64,000 nucleotides of DNA from Gracilibacillus oryzae (GTDB lineage Bacteria; Bacillota; Bacilli; Bacillales; Amphibacillaceae): NCBI RefSeq assembly GCF_009498735.1, contig NZ_ML762431.1, forward strand, positions 100,178 to 164,177, in the 5' to 3' direction. How positions within the stretch are numbered: position 1 is the stretch's first letter; every line of letters starts with the position of its first letter. This document shows, piece after piece, positions 1 through 8,432 of the stretch. The notes under the pieces were generated by a model, which was not told the DNA's origin, did not search any database, and was given only the letters and a program-made list of their open reading frames with translations. The translations under genes were made by a program, and so were the position numbers.

Positions 1-7
1 TATTATT

Positions 8-316
8 GTGGTTGATGAAAGCTGGTTGAAAGTACTCTTATTAATTGTATTATCAGCTACCGTTATTGTTTCAAAATATAAACGAAGGCAATTATCTTCA
101 AATGAAATTGAATATGATGAAAGAGTAAATACTAATATTCAAAAGTATTCTTTTGGCTTTATGGTCATTATGAATGCGTTACTAATCTGTTATTTCATAC
201 TAGTTTCAAAATTTGGAATGAATGAGTGGCTAACAAATGATCTCCTATTGGTTTATTTATCTACAACTCTAATTATTCCAATTTATATTATTCCTAGCAT
301 AGCTAAGAAATTTTAA
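8..316 (+). CDS. Small membrane protein, 5' end uncertain
   Basis: The protein has about 102 residues with three likely membrane segments (about residues 7-22, 49-68 and 77-97) separated by a charged loop containing YDERVNTNIQKY. The DER-containing loop resembles small Bacillus membrane proteins of the DUF2178 type, but this is a loose resemblance. The first codon shown is a GTG at position 8 and the frame stays open to the left edge, so the true start may lie outside the window. Its stop overlaps an ATG of the next frame, and the two genes are probably co-transcribed. No function can be assigned. Confidence 0.6.
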   Translation: MVDESWLKVLLLIVLSATVIVSKYKRRQLSSNEIEYDERVNTNIQKYSFGFMVIMNALLICYFILVSKFGMNEWLTNDLLLVYLSTTLIIPIYIIPSIAKKF

Positions 317-330
317 TGGAGGTATCCAAA

Positions 331-612
331 ATGAATACTGATTTATTAATTATAGGTGGACTACTATTACTAATGGGATTTTTGGTAGGAGTTAAAAAGC
401 AAACTTGGTTATTATCTGGTTTCAATGAAAAACGAGTTTCCAACAAAGACAGATTGGCTAAATTAGTTGGCGGATTTGTAGGGATAATGGGCGTAATCTT
501 TATTATTGCAGGTGTTTTCTCATTTCAATCTGTCATGATCTTAGTTGCCATATTATTTTTAGGATTATTTGGATTAATCATCTATTCAAATGTTAAATTA
601 GTAGATCAATGA
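331..612 (+). CDS. DUF3784-like small membrane protein
   Basis: This 93-residue protein has an N-terminal hydrophobic helix, a short polar stretch (KKQTWLLSGFNEKRVSNKD) and two further hydrophobic helices. The pattern fits the DUF3784 family of Firmicutes integral membrane proteins, whose role is unknown. The ATG at 331 is chosen because GGAGG at 318-322 lies nine bases upstream; an ATG at 316 would place that ribosome site inside the gene. It follows the preceding membrane-protein gene by 14 bases, so the pair is likely an operon ending at the terminator just downstream. Confidence 0.65.
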   Translation: MNTDLLIIGGLLLLMGFLVGVKKQTWLLSGFNEKRVSNKDRLAKLVGGFVGIMGVIFIIAGVFSFQSVMILVAILFLGLFGLIIYSNVKLVDQ

Positions 613-613
613 A

Positions 614-652
614 CAAAAAAACTCCATGGACAGTAGTTCGGGAGTTTTTTTG
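614..652 (+). terminator. Intrinsic terminator after the DUF3784-like gene
   Basis: AAAAAACTCC and GGAGTTTTTT form a stem around a loop of about 16 bases, and a T-run follows. The stem is symmetrical enough to work on either strand. The stretch from 653 to 822 shows nothing else I can support. Confidence 0.75.
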
Positions 653-822
653 TTGCATGAAGATGTTCGGTTATACTACTCTATATTCTTCTCTATCTAG
701 CTTGTACTGAATTATGCTCGCTTTAGATGATCATTTCTAGTCAACGGTAGTAATAATGCGCTGCAAATGATTGATGTTTCTCGTTTTTCTTCTTCAATAT
801 ATCGCTGTTACTTAAATATAAT

Positions 823-1398
823 TTAAGCCTGACTTGTTTTAATTTTATCAAAGTCCTGCTTTAACAAAGAGTACATATATAAATCATCAAATTTGCCACA
901 TGTAAACTCATAATTCCTCAATAAGCCTTCTCTTAAAAATCCCAACTTTTCTACCAACTTTTGTGAAGATAGATTAAGTGGCTCTATCAATGCTTCAATA
1001 CGCTGGAAATTCATATGTTGATATCCGTAACTTATTATCGCTTCAACTGCCTCGGCAGCTATCCCTTTTCCCCAATGCTCCCTAGTCAATTCAAAGCCAA
1101 TTTCTGCACGGAAATGCTGTGAAGTAATATTATGAAAACCGCAACTTCCAATTACAATTTCCTGCTCTTTTAAAGTAATTCCCCACCTGATACCAGTGCT
1201 GTTAACCTGTATGGATTGATACCATGCGATCTCATCTAAGGCGTCGTCTATTGATTTAAAAGGTTCCAATCCATAGTACTTCATTACTTCTTCATCAGAG
1301 AGATAATTCAAAATACTGTTCGCATCCTCTTTTGTAACTTTTCTTAATACTAACCTTTTAGTCTCCAGGACAGGGAATGTGTCTATGTCTTGGTTCAT
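823..1398 (-). CDS. GNAT acetyltransferase, RimJ/RimL type
   Basis: The 191-residue protein opens with ETKRLVLRKVTKEDA, the usual start of RimJ/RimL-like N-acetyltransferases. It carries the acetyl-CoA pyrophosphate-binding loop EHWGKGIAAEAV near residue 110 and the C-terminal LVEKLGFLREG motif. Such enzymes transfer acetyl groups from acetyl-CoA to protein N-termini or small amines; the substrate here cannot be told. The ATG is preceded by GGAGAGATCAC. It stands alone, with no co-directional neighbour close enough to suggest an operon. Confidence 0.85.
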   Translation of the reverse strand: MNQDIDTFPVLETKRLVLRKVTKEDANSILNYLSDEEVMKYYGLEPFKSIDDALDEIAWYQSIQVNSTGIRWGITLKEQEIVIGSCGFHNITSQHFRAEIGFELTREHWGKGIAAEAVEAIISYGYQHMNFQRIEALIEPLNLSSQKLVEKLGFLREGLLRNYEFTCGKFDDLYMYSLLKQDFDKIKTSQA

Positions 1399-1478
1399 CG
1401 TGATCTCTCCTATATTTTATTTGATGGCTAGATTTATCTATTTAAGCTCTCCTATAGTATATCTCTTCAAAGATGTAT

Positions 1479-1580
1479 TTAAATAGTATGTATCTTATTA
1501 TTTTCAATTTCCATAATTGCTTCATAAAAGTCTGTCATAGAGCTAATAGCATAATCAGCATTTTTACAATATTTGATAGA
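1479..1580 (-). pseudogene. Possible C-terminal remnant of a HAD-type hydrolase
   Basis: An open minus-strand frame without a start codon reads KYCKNADYAISSMTDF and then ends. The ADYAISSM pattern resembles the last helix of Cof-type HAD phosphatases. There is no upstream catalytic domain, so this would be a decayed fragment. The call rests on one short motif. Confidence 0.3.
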
Positions 1581-1605
1581 TTATATTCATTAGTAAAGCT
1601 AACAA

Positions 1606-1971
1606 TTAAACTAAACTTAATTTTTCAATTGCCTGCTTTTCATCTGTAAGGAAAAATATATCTTTCCCTTTATTGCTCTCATAGATAAAGTCCTTCAAAC
1701 TTTTACTTGAATAAACAGAAAAGTCCCCTACTATGGCAACTTTCACATGATAGTTGATAAACTTTTGTAATATTTCCCCTGCAAGTTTTGTACTTAAATG
1801 AAAAAAGTCCTCACAAATTGCTGATTTATTCAAGATTATACGGTGACAGCCAGTTTCATACGCTACTGTCGCAATAAAATCGAGTGCCGACTGAACATCT
1901 TTTATTACTATCTCACTAGTGCTTATTACAGCAATTTCAATATTATTCTGTCTAACGGTATTTATCTTCAT
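1606..1971 (-). CDS. DUF4180 family protein
   Basis: The 121-residue soluble protein has the features of DUF4180: an N-terminal strand NNIEIAVISTSE, a central RIILNKSAICEDFF segment and the closing FFLTDEKQAIEKL. The family is STAS/SpoIIAA-like in general layout and often sits near regulators, but its function is not known. The start ATG has GTGGAGGAC upstream. No adjacent gene is close enough to imply co-transcription. Confidence 0.7.
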   Translation of the reverse strand: MKINTVRQNNIEIAVISTSEIVIKDVQSALDFIATVAYETGCHRIILNKSAICEDFFHLSTKLAGEILQKFINYHVKVAIVGDFSVYSSKSLKDFIYESNKGKDIFFLTDEKQAIEKLSLV

Positions 1972-2115
1972 AATAGTCCTCCACTTCTGTAAATATAATT
2001 GTTACATCATAATTAATTACAGATCTTTGTTATAATTTGTGATATATATTTCAGTTGTGACTCACTTTTATGGGATTTAAAAGACCTGATTTCGGCAAGA
2101 AAGGCAACCGTTAGC

Positions 2116-2691
2116 TTAATAAAAACACTCTCGTATTCTTGGAACTAGCTCTTTGTAGTTAATAAAAAAGTCTCTTATTGGAATGACTGCAAGATATGAA
2201 GAGACGGGGGTATCAGCCAATACACATTCATCATATATTAAACTAATATGTAATCTCTTCTGTGGTGTTTCTCCCCTTTGCATTAACCAGTTCGACAAAT
2301 CGACATATAATGTATGACCTGTTTCATCAATAGACCTTTCCATTGAAAATCGACCTGCAAAACTTCCCCACCAAACCCTGAAGGCTTTGTAGACTTCATT
2401 AAAGCTCTTTAAATTATCCGGACTATTTTCAAACAGTTTGAGATAAAATAAATCTTTATCTTCATAAAATATTTTCATATCGTTATTACTGCTAAATATC
2501 TTTTGTGAAACTTCATTCCACAGTTCCCTATACTTTATTTCAAAGCCTTCTTTAAACACCACTTTTGTTGATAAATAAGGAAATCTTGGTTCATCTTTCT
2601 TTCGAATTTGATTAAGATACATATTTTGTATATAAATCAAAAAGTTTAAAGTAAATGATGTATCTGTCTCCATCTCAAAAGAATTTTCCAT
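2116..2691 (-). CDS. Hypothetical protein, 191 residues
   Basis: I do not recognise this family. The protein is soluble, rich in aromatic and charged residues, and has no signal peptide or membrane segment. Notable pieces are RVWWGSFAGRFSMERSID near residue 107 and the C-terminal VIPIRDFFINYKEL. An AGGAGGGATAG ribosome site precedes the ATG, which supports real translation. It lies between unrelated genes on the same strand. Confidence 0.55.
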   Translation of the reverse strand: MENSFEMETDTSFTLNFLIYIQNMYLNQIRKKDEPRFPYLSTKVVFKEGFEIKYRELWNEVSQKIFSSNNDMKIFYEDKDLFYLKLFENSPDNLKSFNEVYKAFRVWWGSFAGRFSMERSIDETGHTLYVDLSNWLMQRGETPQKRLHISLIYDECVLADTPVSSYLAVIPIRDFFINYKELVPRIRECFY

Positions 2692-2724
2692 ATCTATCCC
2701 TCCTTGTTAAGGCATAATTCCAGT

Positions 2725-2757
2725 CACTAAACTGCCATGTTTAATCGAACAAAATTC
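2725..2757. repeat. Dispersed CTAAACTGCC repeat, copy 1
   Basis: The stretch begins CACTAAACTGCC and continues to a CGAACAAAA element. The same layout recurs at 16986, 17287, 17331 and 22507. This copy lies just upstream of the hypothetical gene ending at 2691. Confidence 0.55.
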
Positions 2758-2903
2758 AACATGTCCCATATCATCATACTAAAATCATAACAGAAGATAA
2801 TGAATTGTGGCTCATTTTTTCACAGTTTTGGCAACCTTTGCTACACAGTATTTAGTCAATAATGAAAAAGAGACAGCCACTTTAGTGCAGCCATTCCATT
2901 CAA

Positions 2904-3680
2904 TTACCTGTATAAACAATTTTTATAATTTACTAAGACTATGACTCCAGCAACTATTAAATATAGTATAGAGGTAACGGTCAGAACGTTTAGTACATCT
3001 CCTGCTTGAATAGCCATAGAATAATTGAATAGTTGATGGATCAGAATAGGAATGATAAGATTTCGGTTCAAGTTATAAAATGCGGTTATGATGATTGATA
3101 CGGCAACAATGGCAAACAGAAAACAGATAATATATTGCACCAATTGTAATCCTGAATATCCTGACATAAGCCATAACGGCGTATGCCAAAAACCCCATAC
3201 CAATCCAACGATAATGGCCGACTTTAGCGGATTATATTCTTTTTGCAATTCATTTAATACAAAGCCTCGCCAGCCTAGCTCTTCTCCGAGCGGTCCTAAG
3301 ATTAAATTGTAACCAAATACAATAAGCAAAGAAGTCCAGGAAACTGTTAATTGTTCATGTATAGGCACATTCCATAATTTATTTATAATGAAAAGACTCC
3401 CGATCAAAATAAAAAATTGAATGAGAACGATACACGAAATCGTTGATATTCTGATTCTTTCACTAAATTGCCTTTTAATAAAATTCCATAGACCTTCCTT
3501 TGGGTAAATTTTTCGGAACATGGTTATGAAAACAAAGGCAGACGTCCATGATGACAGCACGATGAGTATCTCTGCTACAGGCTGAGACTTTAATAGAAAC
3601 ATCGTCAGACCTATGACAAGAAGAAAAACAAAAAACATAACATACGTCCATAAAATATACTTTTTTACCATAACATTCAA
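2904..3680 (-). CDS. CPBP family intramembrane protease
   Basis: About 258 residues with six to eight hydrophobic segments. The C-terminal half has the three CPBP (Abi/CAAX protease) motifs: EELGWRGFVLNE, then WGFWHTPLW, then HQLFNYS. In this family the Glu pair and the two His residues form the active site within the membrane; family roles include prenyl-protein processing and bacteriocin self-immunity. The chosen start is a TTG at 3680, eight bases after AGGAGG; an ATG at 3671 is the alternative. The upstream MerR gene probably controls it. Confidence 0.8.
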   Translation of the reverse strand: MNVMVKKYILWTYVMFFVFLLVIGLTMFLLKSQPVAEILIVLSSWTSAFVFITMFRKIYPKEGLWNFIKRQFSERIRISTISCIVLIQFFILIGSLFIINKLWNVPIHEQLTVSWTSLLIVFGYNLILGPLGEELGWRGFVLNELQKEYNPLKSAIIVGLVWGFWHTPLWLMSGYSGLQLVQYIICFLFAIVAVSIIITAFYNLNRNLIIPILIHQLFNYSMAIQAGDVLNVLTVTSILYLIVAGVIVLVNYKNCLYR

Positions 3681-3706
3681 ACCAGTCACCCTCCTAAATA
3701 TAAAGA

Positions 3707-3741
3707 AACCAATGGAACAGTTTGGAATTGTTCCATTGGTT
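3707..3741 (-). terminator. 13-bp perfect hairpin between MerR and CPBP genes
   Basis: AACCAATGGAACA and TGTTCCATTGGTT pair perfectly around a 9-base loop. On the minus strand it is followed by TCTTTATATTT, so it could end the MerR transcript. It would also lie in the 5' leader of the CPBP gene if that gene has its own promoter. Confidence 0.55.
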
Positions 3742-3744
3742 ATA

Positions 3745-3775
3745 AAGGTAAACTATGGTGTTACCCCCAGGTCAA
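3745..3775 (-). promoter_or_regulatory. Candidate MerR-type promoter for the CPBP gene
   Basis: On the minus strand TTGACC is followed after 19 bases by TACCTT. A 19-bp spacer is the hallmark of MerR-activated promoters. The -10 is weak and the spacer (GGGGGTAACACC) shows only partial dyad symmetry, so this is tentative. Confidence 0.35.
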
Positions 3776-3786
3776 TAAATAATCTC

Positions 3787-4590
3787 TTATTCAACTGGAA
3801 TATAAATTTCTAAGAAGGCTCTTTCTTTTTTATCTAGATATGTAATAAGACGAGTATTAACAAAAGCAACCCCTTTTGGTTTATGTCCTTGTGTTTTTCC
3901 CCATTCTAAAGTAGATGCAAAAACGGTTTCTTTTATATCATTGTTTCCGTTTCGATACCTGCCATCCTCAACAATGGTATATATGCATTTGGAATATGAT
4001 AAATAACTTCCGCTTTTTTCATTGTCGATCGTTTCATGCTTCTCAACAATATACATTTTTGAATTTATTAGCCCGTTTTCATCAAAGGTAAACTTTTTCA
4101 TGATTTTGCTAAGAATATCGTCCTTTACCATATCCATATTTTCCAGGATGGCTGGATACTCGAGGAAGGAATAAAAATCGGAGAACTCTCCCATTACTTC
4201 ATAGACTGGGAGTTCCTTGATGGTGTACTGGTTTAAGTGCTCTTTTAAATCCTTGCAAAAAGCTTTCGTTTCTTTTATTTTTTGAAGCATGTATTGTTTA
4301 TTTCGAATGGTTTCTTCTAATTGTTCGGCTTTATTTTCTAATAAGGTTTCCAGTTCTTCCATTGCTCTTCCTTCTTGTAATTTTCTAACCTCTTTTATCG
4401 ACAGGTTTCTCTTCTTATAAAAATCAGCAACCAATAATGTATAGATATCAAAATTGTCATATTTGCGATAATTATTCCATTCATCTTGGTCTGGTTTTAC
4501 AATGCCTTGTTCTTCGTAATACCGCAGTGCATCTCTTGATACTCCTAGAATTTCTAATAATTGGCTTGTTTTATATGTATTCCTTTCCAA
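3787..4590 (-). CDS. MerR family regulator with C-terminal effector-like domain
   Basis: Residues 6-75 form a MerR winged helix-turn-helix (TSQLLEILGVSRDALRYYEEQGI), followed by a coiled coil to about residue 115. A C-terminal domain of about 150 residues looks like the ligand-sensing half of BmrR/TipA-type activators. The start is TTG at 4590, ten bases after AGGAGG. The protein probably senses a small compound and activates the CPBP membrane protein gene 98 bases downstream, or its own promoter. The ligand is not evident. Confidence 0.8.
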   Translation of the reverse strand: MERNTYKTSQLLEILGVSRDALRYYEEQGIVKPDQDEWNNYRKYDNFDIYTLLVADFYKKRNLSIKEVRKLQEGRAMEELETLLENKAEQLEETIRNKQYMLQKIKETKAFCKDLKEHLNQYTIKELPVYEVMGEFSDFYSFLEYPAILENMDMVKDDILSKIMKKFTFDENGLINSKMYIVEKHETIDNEKSGSYLSYSKCIYTIVEDGRYRNGNNDIKETVFASTLEWGKTQGHKPKGVAFVNTRLITYLDKKERAFLEIYIPVE

Positions 4591-4723
4591 ATTCTATTAA
4601 CCTCCTGAAAGTTTGCTATTAATGGTTTTAAACTTGGCTATAATTATGAATCTATTTAAGTAAATCCAATATTCAATAGATTGTATATCTCACTGATAAT
4701 TAACCGGAGCTTTTTGTATATCA

Positions 4724-4828
4724 CTATGAATGATCAATAATTGATTTTTTTGCAGATTTACACCAGCTTGTACAGCAAGCTCTTTTTAATTGTGCTTCAC
4801 TTATAAATTCATACATTCCTTTCATCAT
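4724..4828 (-). CDS. Unrecognised 34-residue Cys-rich peptide
   Basis: A short ORF starts MMKGMYEFISEAQLKRA and continues with CCTSWCKSAKKS, so three of its four-residue-spaced central positions are Cys. The ATG has a good ribosome site (GAGGAGATAGTAA). A 30-bp element shared with another small ORF (11577-11732) lies 25 bases upstream. The charged N-terminal part and compact Cys-rich part are reminiscent of peptide pheromone or RiPP precursors. No modification enzyme is adjacent and I do not recognise the family. Confidence 0.45.
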   Translation of the reverse strand: MMKGMYEFISEAQLKRACCTSWCKSAKKSIIDHS

Positions 4829-4853
4829 TTACTATCTCCTCAGTAATGCCTTG

Positions 4854-4883
4854 GTATAATTTTACTACAGAACCCTGGCCTGC
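4854..4883 (-). promoter_or_regulatory. 30-bp element shared by two small ORFs, copy 1
   Basis: On the minus strand the element ends in GTAAAATTATAC, which could hold a -10 (TATACC). It matches the element at 11802-11831 at 24 of 30 positions. No good -35 is visible, so an activator site is possible. Confidence 0.45.
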
Positions 4884-5230
4884 TTAAACCCCCTGCATAT
4901 AAAGTTAATTGAAGCCTTTGATATAGAAGTGAAATTTCTAGACGAATAGCATAATGCAAATTTTTCAATATAATCTTCCTGAATATTTTGAAGTGGAAAT
5001 CATTTACTCATAATTTCCTATTTAGTATCAGAATCCTTCTTCAGCTAACCTCTCCGTAAGTGAAGCTCTTCACACCCCTTTCTGAAATTCGGAGTATAGG
5101 ACTCATTGAAATAACAACTTGTATACGGAGCTCGACCAGTGGAGAGTTCAAATTTTCCAGCAACAAAATTCATATTAAAAGGAAATTCCCTCCCTGCTAG
5201 TGTATAATAATCTAGAAAGGGGAAGCGTAA
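4884..5230. other. Intergenic stretch without a gene
   Basis: I see no convincing ORF, repeat or RNA in this stretch. The last bases carry the AAAGGGGAAG ribosome site of the gene at 5231. Confidence 0.5.
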
Positions 5231-5656
5231 ATGATGAGATTTCTAAGAAATTTTGTAATAGTAATCATTGTTCTGGCGGGTCTCGGTTATGGTGTTTACC
5301 ACTTTGGTACCAAATGGGCATCTGATAAACTGGTGGAAGTAATATCCACTGAATTGTCCGATAGCGGAGAAATGGAAATGATCAAACAAACGATTGAAAG
5401 TGATCCAGAGTTACAGGCTTTTATAGCTGATGCTGAATCAGTTGATGAAAGTAAATTACCGTTTACCACCAAAGAAGAAGCTACCAGAGTTATCATTAAT
5501 AAGATAGGGATCTCAGAACTCCAAGACATACAATCCAAAGTTCAGCAAGGACAAATGACGAAGGAAGAACTCATACAACAAGCGGAAAGTAATTTTACCA
5601 AAGAGGAAATTGCTGCAATGAAAGTAATCGCTTATAAAGAACTTTACAATAGATAA
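5231..5656 (+). CDS. Hypothetical membrane-anchored protein
   Basis: A 141-residue protein with one N-terminal membrane helix (about residues 6-26) and no obvious lipobox or cleavage site. The remaining acidic, helical domain is predicted to face outside. The family is not recognised. A terminator ends the unit, so it is a single-gene transcript. The strong AAAGGGGAAG ribosome site supports expression. Confidence 0.6.
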   Translation: MMRFLRNFVIVIIVLAGLGYGVYHFGTKWASDKLVEVISTELSDSGEMEMIKQTIESDPELQAFIADAESVDESKLPFTTKEEATRVIINKIGISELQDIQSKVQQGQMTKEELIQQAESNFTKEEIAAMKVIAYKELYNR

Positions 5657-5661
5657 TAGGA

Positions 5662-5690
5662 AAGACACTTCATATCGAGGTGTCTTTTTT
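5662..5690 (+). terminator. Intrinsic terminator
   Basis: AAGACACTT and AGGTGTCTT form the stem and six T residues follow. Confidence 0.8.
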
Positions 5691-5939
5691 GTATTAGTAT
5701 TGCCTGGAAAGATATATTTTACTTTACCCTCTCCTTCTTTATATTTCTTAACATTCTTTATTTCAACAGATATGACAAAAATCTGGTCGAAATCCCCTAT
5801 CTTTTGTCATATAAAATTACATTTAATCGACAAAACAATAATGTATGTAACAGTTTCTCACAGAAAGCAAGACGGCTGCCTATTAACCCAATACAATAAA
5901 CTCAGCAAGACTAACTAAATTGATGAAGGGAGCAATGTG

Positions 5940-7565
5940 ATGGAAAGTAAACAAGGTAATCAAATGACAAGAAGAGATTTTATTAATCAGGCAGGTAAGG
6001 TCGGTGGCGTTATCGCCGTATGGGGTGCAATGGAGTCGTTAGGCTTATTAGGTCACTCTTTAGTTGGTGCCAAAGAATTTCAATCTCCTAAGAAAAGCGA
6101 TTTAACGGCAGTGAATAAAAATGGAAAAAAAGTGATTATACTAGGTGCAGGTATTGCTGGAATGGCAGCAGCATACGAGTTAAGGAAAGCTGGATATGAT
6201 TGCAAAATACTTGAAGCAAGAGATCGTTCCGGCGGCCGGAATTGGACCGTAAGAAATGGGACAGAAGAAACTGAGCTCAAGGGGGTTAAGCAGACAGCTC
6301 ATTTTGATAAAGATGTCTATATGAATGCTGGACCTGCACGTATTCCTCAACATCATGTCACTATGGATTATTGTAAAGAATTAGGAGTTAAACTTGAAGT
6401 TTTTGCTAATTCAAATGATTTTGCCTATTTCTATCAAGAAAATGCGGGACCTCTATCTAATCAAAAAATAAGAAAAGGAACTGTAAAAGCAGATACACGC
6501 GGCTATATATCTGAACTGCTAGCAAAATCCACAGATCAGGCAGCCTTAGATACGCCTCTCTCCAAAGAAGACATGGAAAGGTTAAAGGCTTTTCTTATAG
6601 GTGAAGGAGGCTTATCAGCTGATTTGACTTATAAAGGTTCAAGTCGACGCGGCTATAGTGAATTACCGGGAGGAGGCCATCAATCCGGAGTATTAGATAA
6701 TCCTTATAATCTTATCGATCTGCTTCAGTCAGGGATGATGCACAATATTAGCGGCGAGTATAGCTATAACCAGCAACCACTGATGTTCCAGCCGGTTGGA
6801 GGGATGGACCAAATTCCTAAAGCACTTGAAAAACAGCTGCCTGGGGTCATCACTTTCGGGGCCGAAGTACAAGAGATAAGGCAATCAACTGATGGCGTGC
6901 GAATCACATACAAAACTAAAGAGAACAGCAAGCCAAAAGAGATCTCTGGCGATTATTGCATATGTACTATTCCACTCTCTGTGTTAAAAAATATACCAGC
7001 AGATTTTACCTCGCCTATGAAACAGGCTATTAAGAGTATCAATTATGCAGCAACTGGTAAAATCGGTCTCCAGTTCAAGAATCGATTCTGGGAACAAGAT
7101 GATCGCATTCTTGGGGGTATAACTACAACTAACATGGATATTTCACAAATCTGGTATCCTTCTCATGATTACTTAAGTCAAAAAGGTCTATTAATTGGCT
7201 ACTATAATTTTGGTCAAAATGCTGTTGATTATGGAAATCTATCTCTTAACCAACGGCAAGCCCAGGCGTTAAGCCAAGGATCAAAAATACATCCTCAGTA
7301 TTATCGTGATTTCGAAAAATCTTTCTCTGTTGCATGGCACAAAACTAAATATAGTGAAGGCGGATGGGCTTCCTATTCTGCTTCTGATCTTAAAAACTAT
7401 TATCCTATTTTAAATGAACCACAAGGGCGGATCCACCTCGCCGGAGAGCATCTTAGTTATTTAACCGGATGGATGGCTGGTGCATTTGAATCAGCAAGAA
7501 TAGCTGTTAGCAGAATTCATGAAGAAGTATTGAAAGAGAATAAGGTAGCATCCAAGGCAGGTTAA
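5940..7565 (+). CDS. Tat-exported flavin amine / L-amino-acid oxidase
   Basis: A 541-residue FAD-dependent oxidase. Residues 10-36 form a twin-arginine signal (TRRDFIN, then a weakly hydrophobic stretch). The ADP-binding motif VIILGAGIAGMAAAYEL is near residue 66, GGRNWTVRNG near 98, and the C-terminal FAD motif GRIHLAGEHLSYLTGWMAGA near 497. This layout matches flavin amine oxidases and bacterial L-amino-acid oxidases, which oxidise amines to imines and release hydrogen peroxide. The ATG at 5940 fits AAGGGAG seven bases upstream; a GTG just before it is less well placed. The next genes encode an exported RidA, TatA and TatC. Confidence 0.88.
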   Translation: MESKQGNQMTRRDFINQAGKVGGVIAVWGAMESLGLLGHSLVGAKEFQSPKKSDLTAVNKNGKKVIILGAGIAGMAAAYELRKAGYDCKILEARDRSGGRNWTVRNGTEETELKGVKQTAHFDKDVYMNAGPARIPQHHVTMDYCKELGVKLEVFANSNDFAYFYQENAGPLSNQKIRKGTVKADTRGYISELLAKSTDQAALDTPLSKEDMERLKAFLIGEGGLSADLTYKGSSRRGYSELPGGGHQSGVLDNPYNLIDLLQSGMMHNISGEYSYNQQPLMFQPVGGMDQIPKALEKQLPGVITFGAEVQEIRQSTDGVRITYKTKENSKPKEISGDYCICTIPLSVLKNIPADFTSPMKQAIKSINYAATGKIGLQFKNRFWEQDDRILGGITTTNMDISQIWYPSHDYLSQKGLLIGYYNFGQNAVDYGNLSLNQRQAQALSQGSKIHPQYYRDFEKSFSVAWHKTKYSEGGWASYSASDLKNYYPILNEPQGRIHLAGEHLSYLTGWMAGAFESARIAVSRIHEEVLKENKVASKAG

Positions 7566-7589
7566 AAATTATTAATTGGAGTGATATAT

Positions 7590-8138
7590 ATGAAAAAAGC
7601 TATTCTACTATTGATTACTGCTGTAGTACTTAGTATTTGCTTATTTGCGGGCTTTTCCACTATGGCGACAAGTGAAAAAGCAGCAATGAAATCCAATAAA
7701 ATATCGTTTTTTGGAACCCCAACTTCATCCATATCCAGTTCTGTTAGTATACCTCATCATTACCATCGATTATTATATAGCGGTACAGTCCCTCCTCTTT
7801 TAAATGAGGATGGAAAAACCACTTATGAAAAGTATGGTAATACGGAAGAACAAGCTGTTGGTATACTTAATAAATTCAAGGAGGATCTGGAAGTTAAAGG
7901 ACTTTCTTTATCTGATATCGTCTACTTACGTGTATATGTTGCCCCAGATCCAAACAAAGGAAATGAACCAGATTATGCGGGATGGTTTAATGCATATGCC
8001 CAGTTCTTTAATACAGAAGAAAACCCTACTAAGACAGCACGTTCCACGGTAGGTGTAGAAAGTTTAGTTAGTCCAGATTTCTTAATTGAGATTGAAGCTG
8101 AAGTAGCTTATAAAAAGTGGCAATTAAAAGACAATTAA
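7590..8138 (+). CDS. Exported RidA-like imine deaminase
   Basis: The 182-residue protein has an N-terminal secretion signal (KKAILLLITAVVLSICLFAG) that ordinary cytosolic RidA proteins lack. The RidA/YjgF core follows, with YSGTVPP near residue 66 and KTARSTVGVESLVSPDFLIE near 145. The Arg of TARS matches the RidA residue that binds the substrate carboxylate. RidA hydrolyses reactive imines to keto acids and ammonia, so this protein probably handles the product of the oxidase 24 bases upstream. GGAG fits the ATG at 7590. Sec, rather than Tat, is the likely route because no twin Arg is present. Confidence 0.82.
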   Translation: MKKAILLLITAVVLSICLFAGFSTMATSEKAAMKSNKISFFGTPTSSISSSVSIPHHYHRLLYSGTVPPLLNEDGKTTYEKYGNTEEQAVGILNKFKEDLEVKGLSLSDIVYLRVYVAPDPNKGNEPDYAGWFNAYAQFFNTEENPTKTARSTVGVESLVSPDFLIEIEAEVAYKKWQLKDN

Positions 8139-8153
8139 TAAAGGAGTGATAGT

Positions 8154-8354
8154 ATGTTGCAAAGTGTTGGCGTTCCTGGGTTAATTTTAATTTTGATAAT
8201 TGCACTAGTCATTTTTGGACCATCCAAATTACCTGCTATTGGCCGGGCATTTGGAAACACTCTATTTGAATTTAAAAATGCTACTAAAGAATTGATAGCA
8301 GATAGCGGAAATGAGGAGACTAAGGTGAAAAATGAAAAGAAAAGCGAGAGTTGA
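8154..8354 (+). CDS. tatA: Sec-independent translocase subunit TatA
   Basis: The 66-residue protein has a single N-terminal membrane helix, the [14 protein letters not shown] amphipathic-helix motif of TatA/E and a charged tail. In Bacillaceae, TatA and TatC alone form the twin-arginine translocase, with TatA also doing the job of TatB. AAGGAGTGATAGT precedes the ATG. It follows the RidA gene by 15 bases and is separated from tatC by a hairpin with a T-run. Confidence 0.92.
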   Translation: MLQSVGVPGLILILIIALVIFGPSKLPAIGRAFGNTLFEFKNATKELIADSGNEETKVKNEKKSES

Positions 8355-8381
8355 ACGTGTATCAATAAAAGTATGTTAACA

Positions 8382-8415
8382 AAGTAGATGGGGCAACTCG
8401 TCTACTTCTTTTTTT
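8382..8415 (+). terminator. Terminator-like attenuator between tatA and tatC
   Basis: AAGTAGATG and CGTCTACTT form a 9-bp stem (one G-T pair) around GGGCAACT, followed by CTTTTTTT. Partial read-through would give more TatA than TatC, the ratio the translocase needs. Confidence 0.7.
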
Positions 8416-8432
8416 AATAGGAGGCGTTTACT

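Noticed and set aside
4724..4828. Assigning the Cys-rich peptide to lanthipeptides or sactipeptides
   Set aside because: No modification enzyme, protease or dedicated exporter lies nearby, and the Cys pattern fits no class I know.
5296..5538. 80-codon minus-strand ORF inside the gene at 5231
   Set aside because: It is antisense to a better-supported gene and has no ribosome site or known motif.
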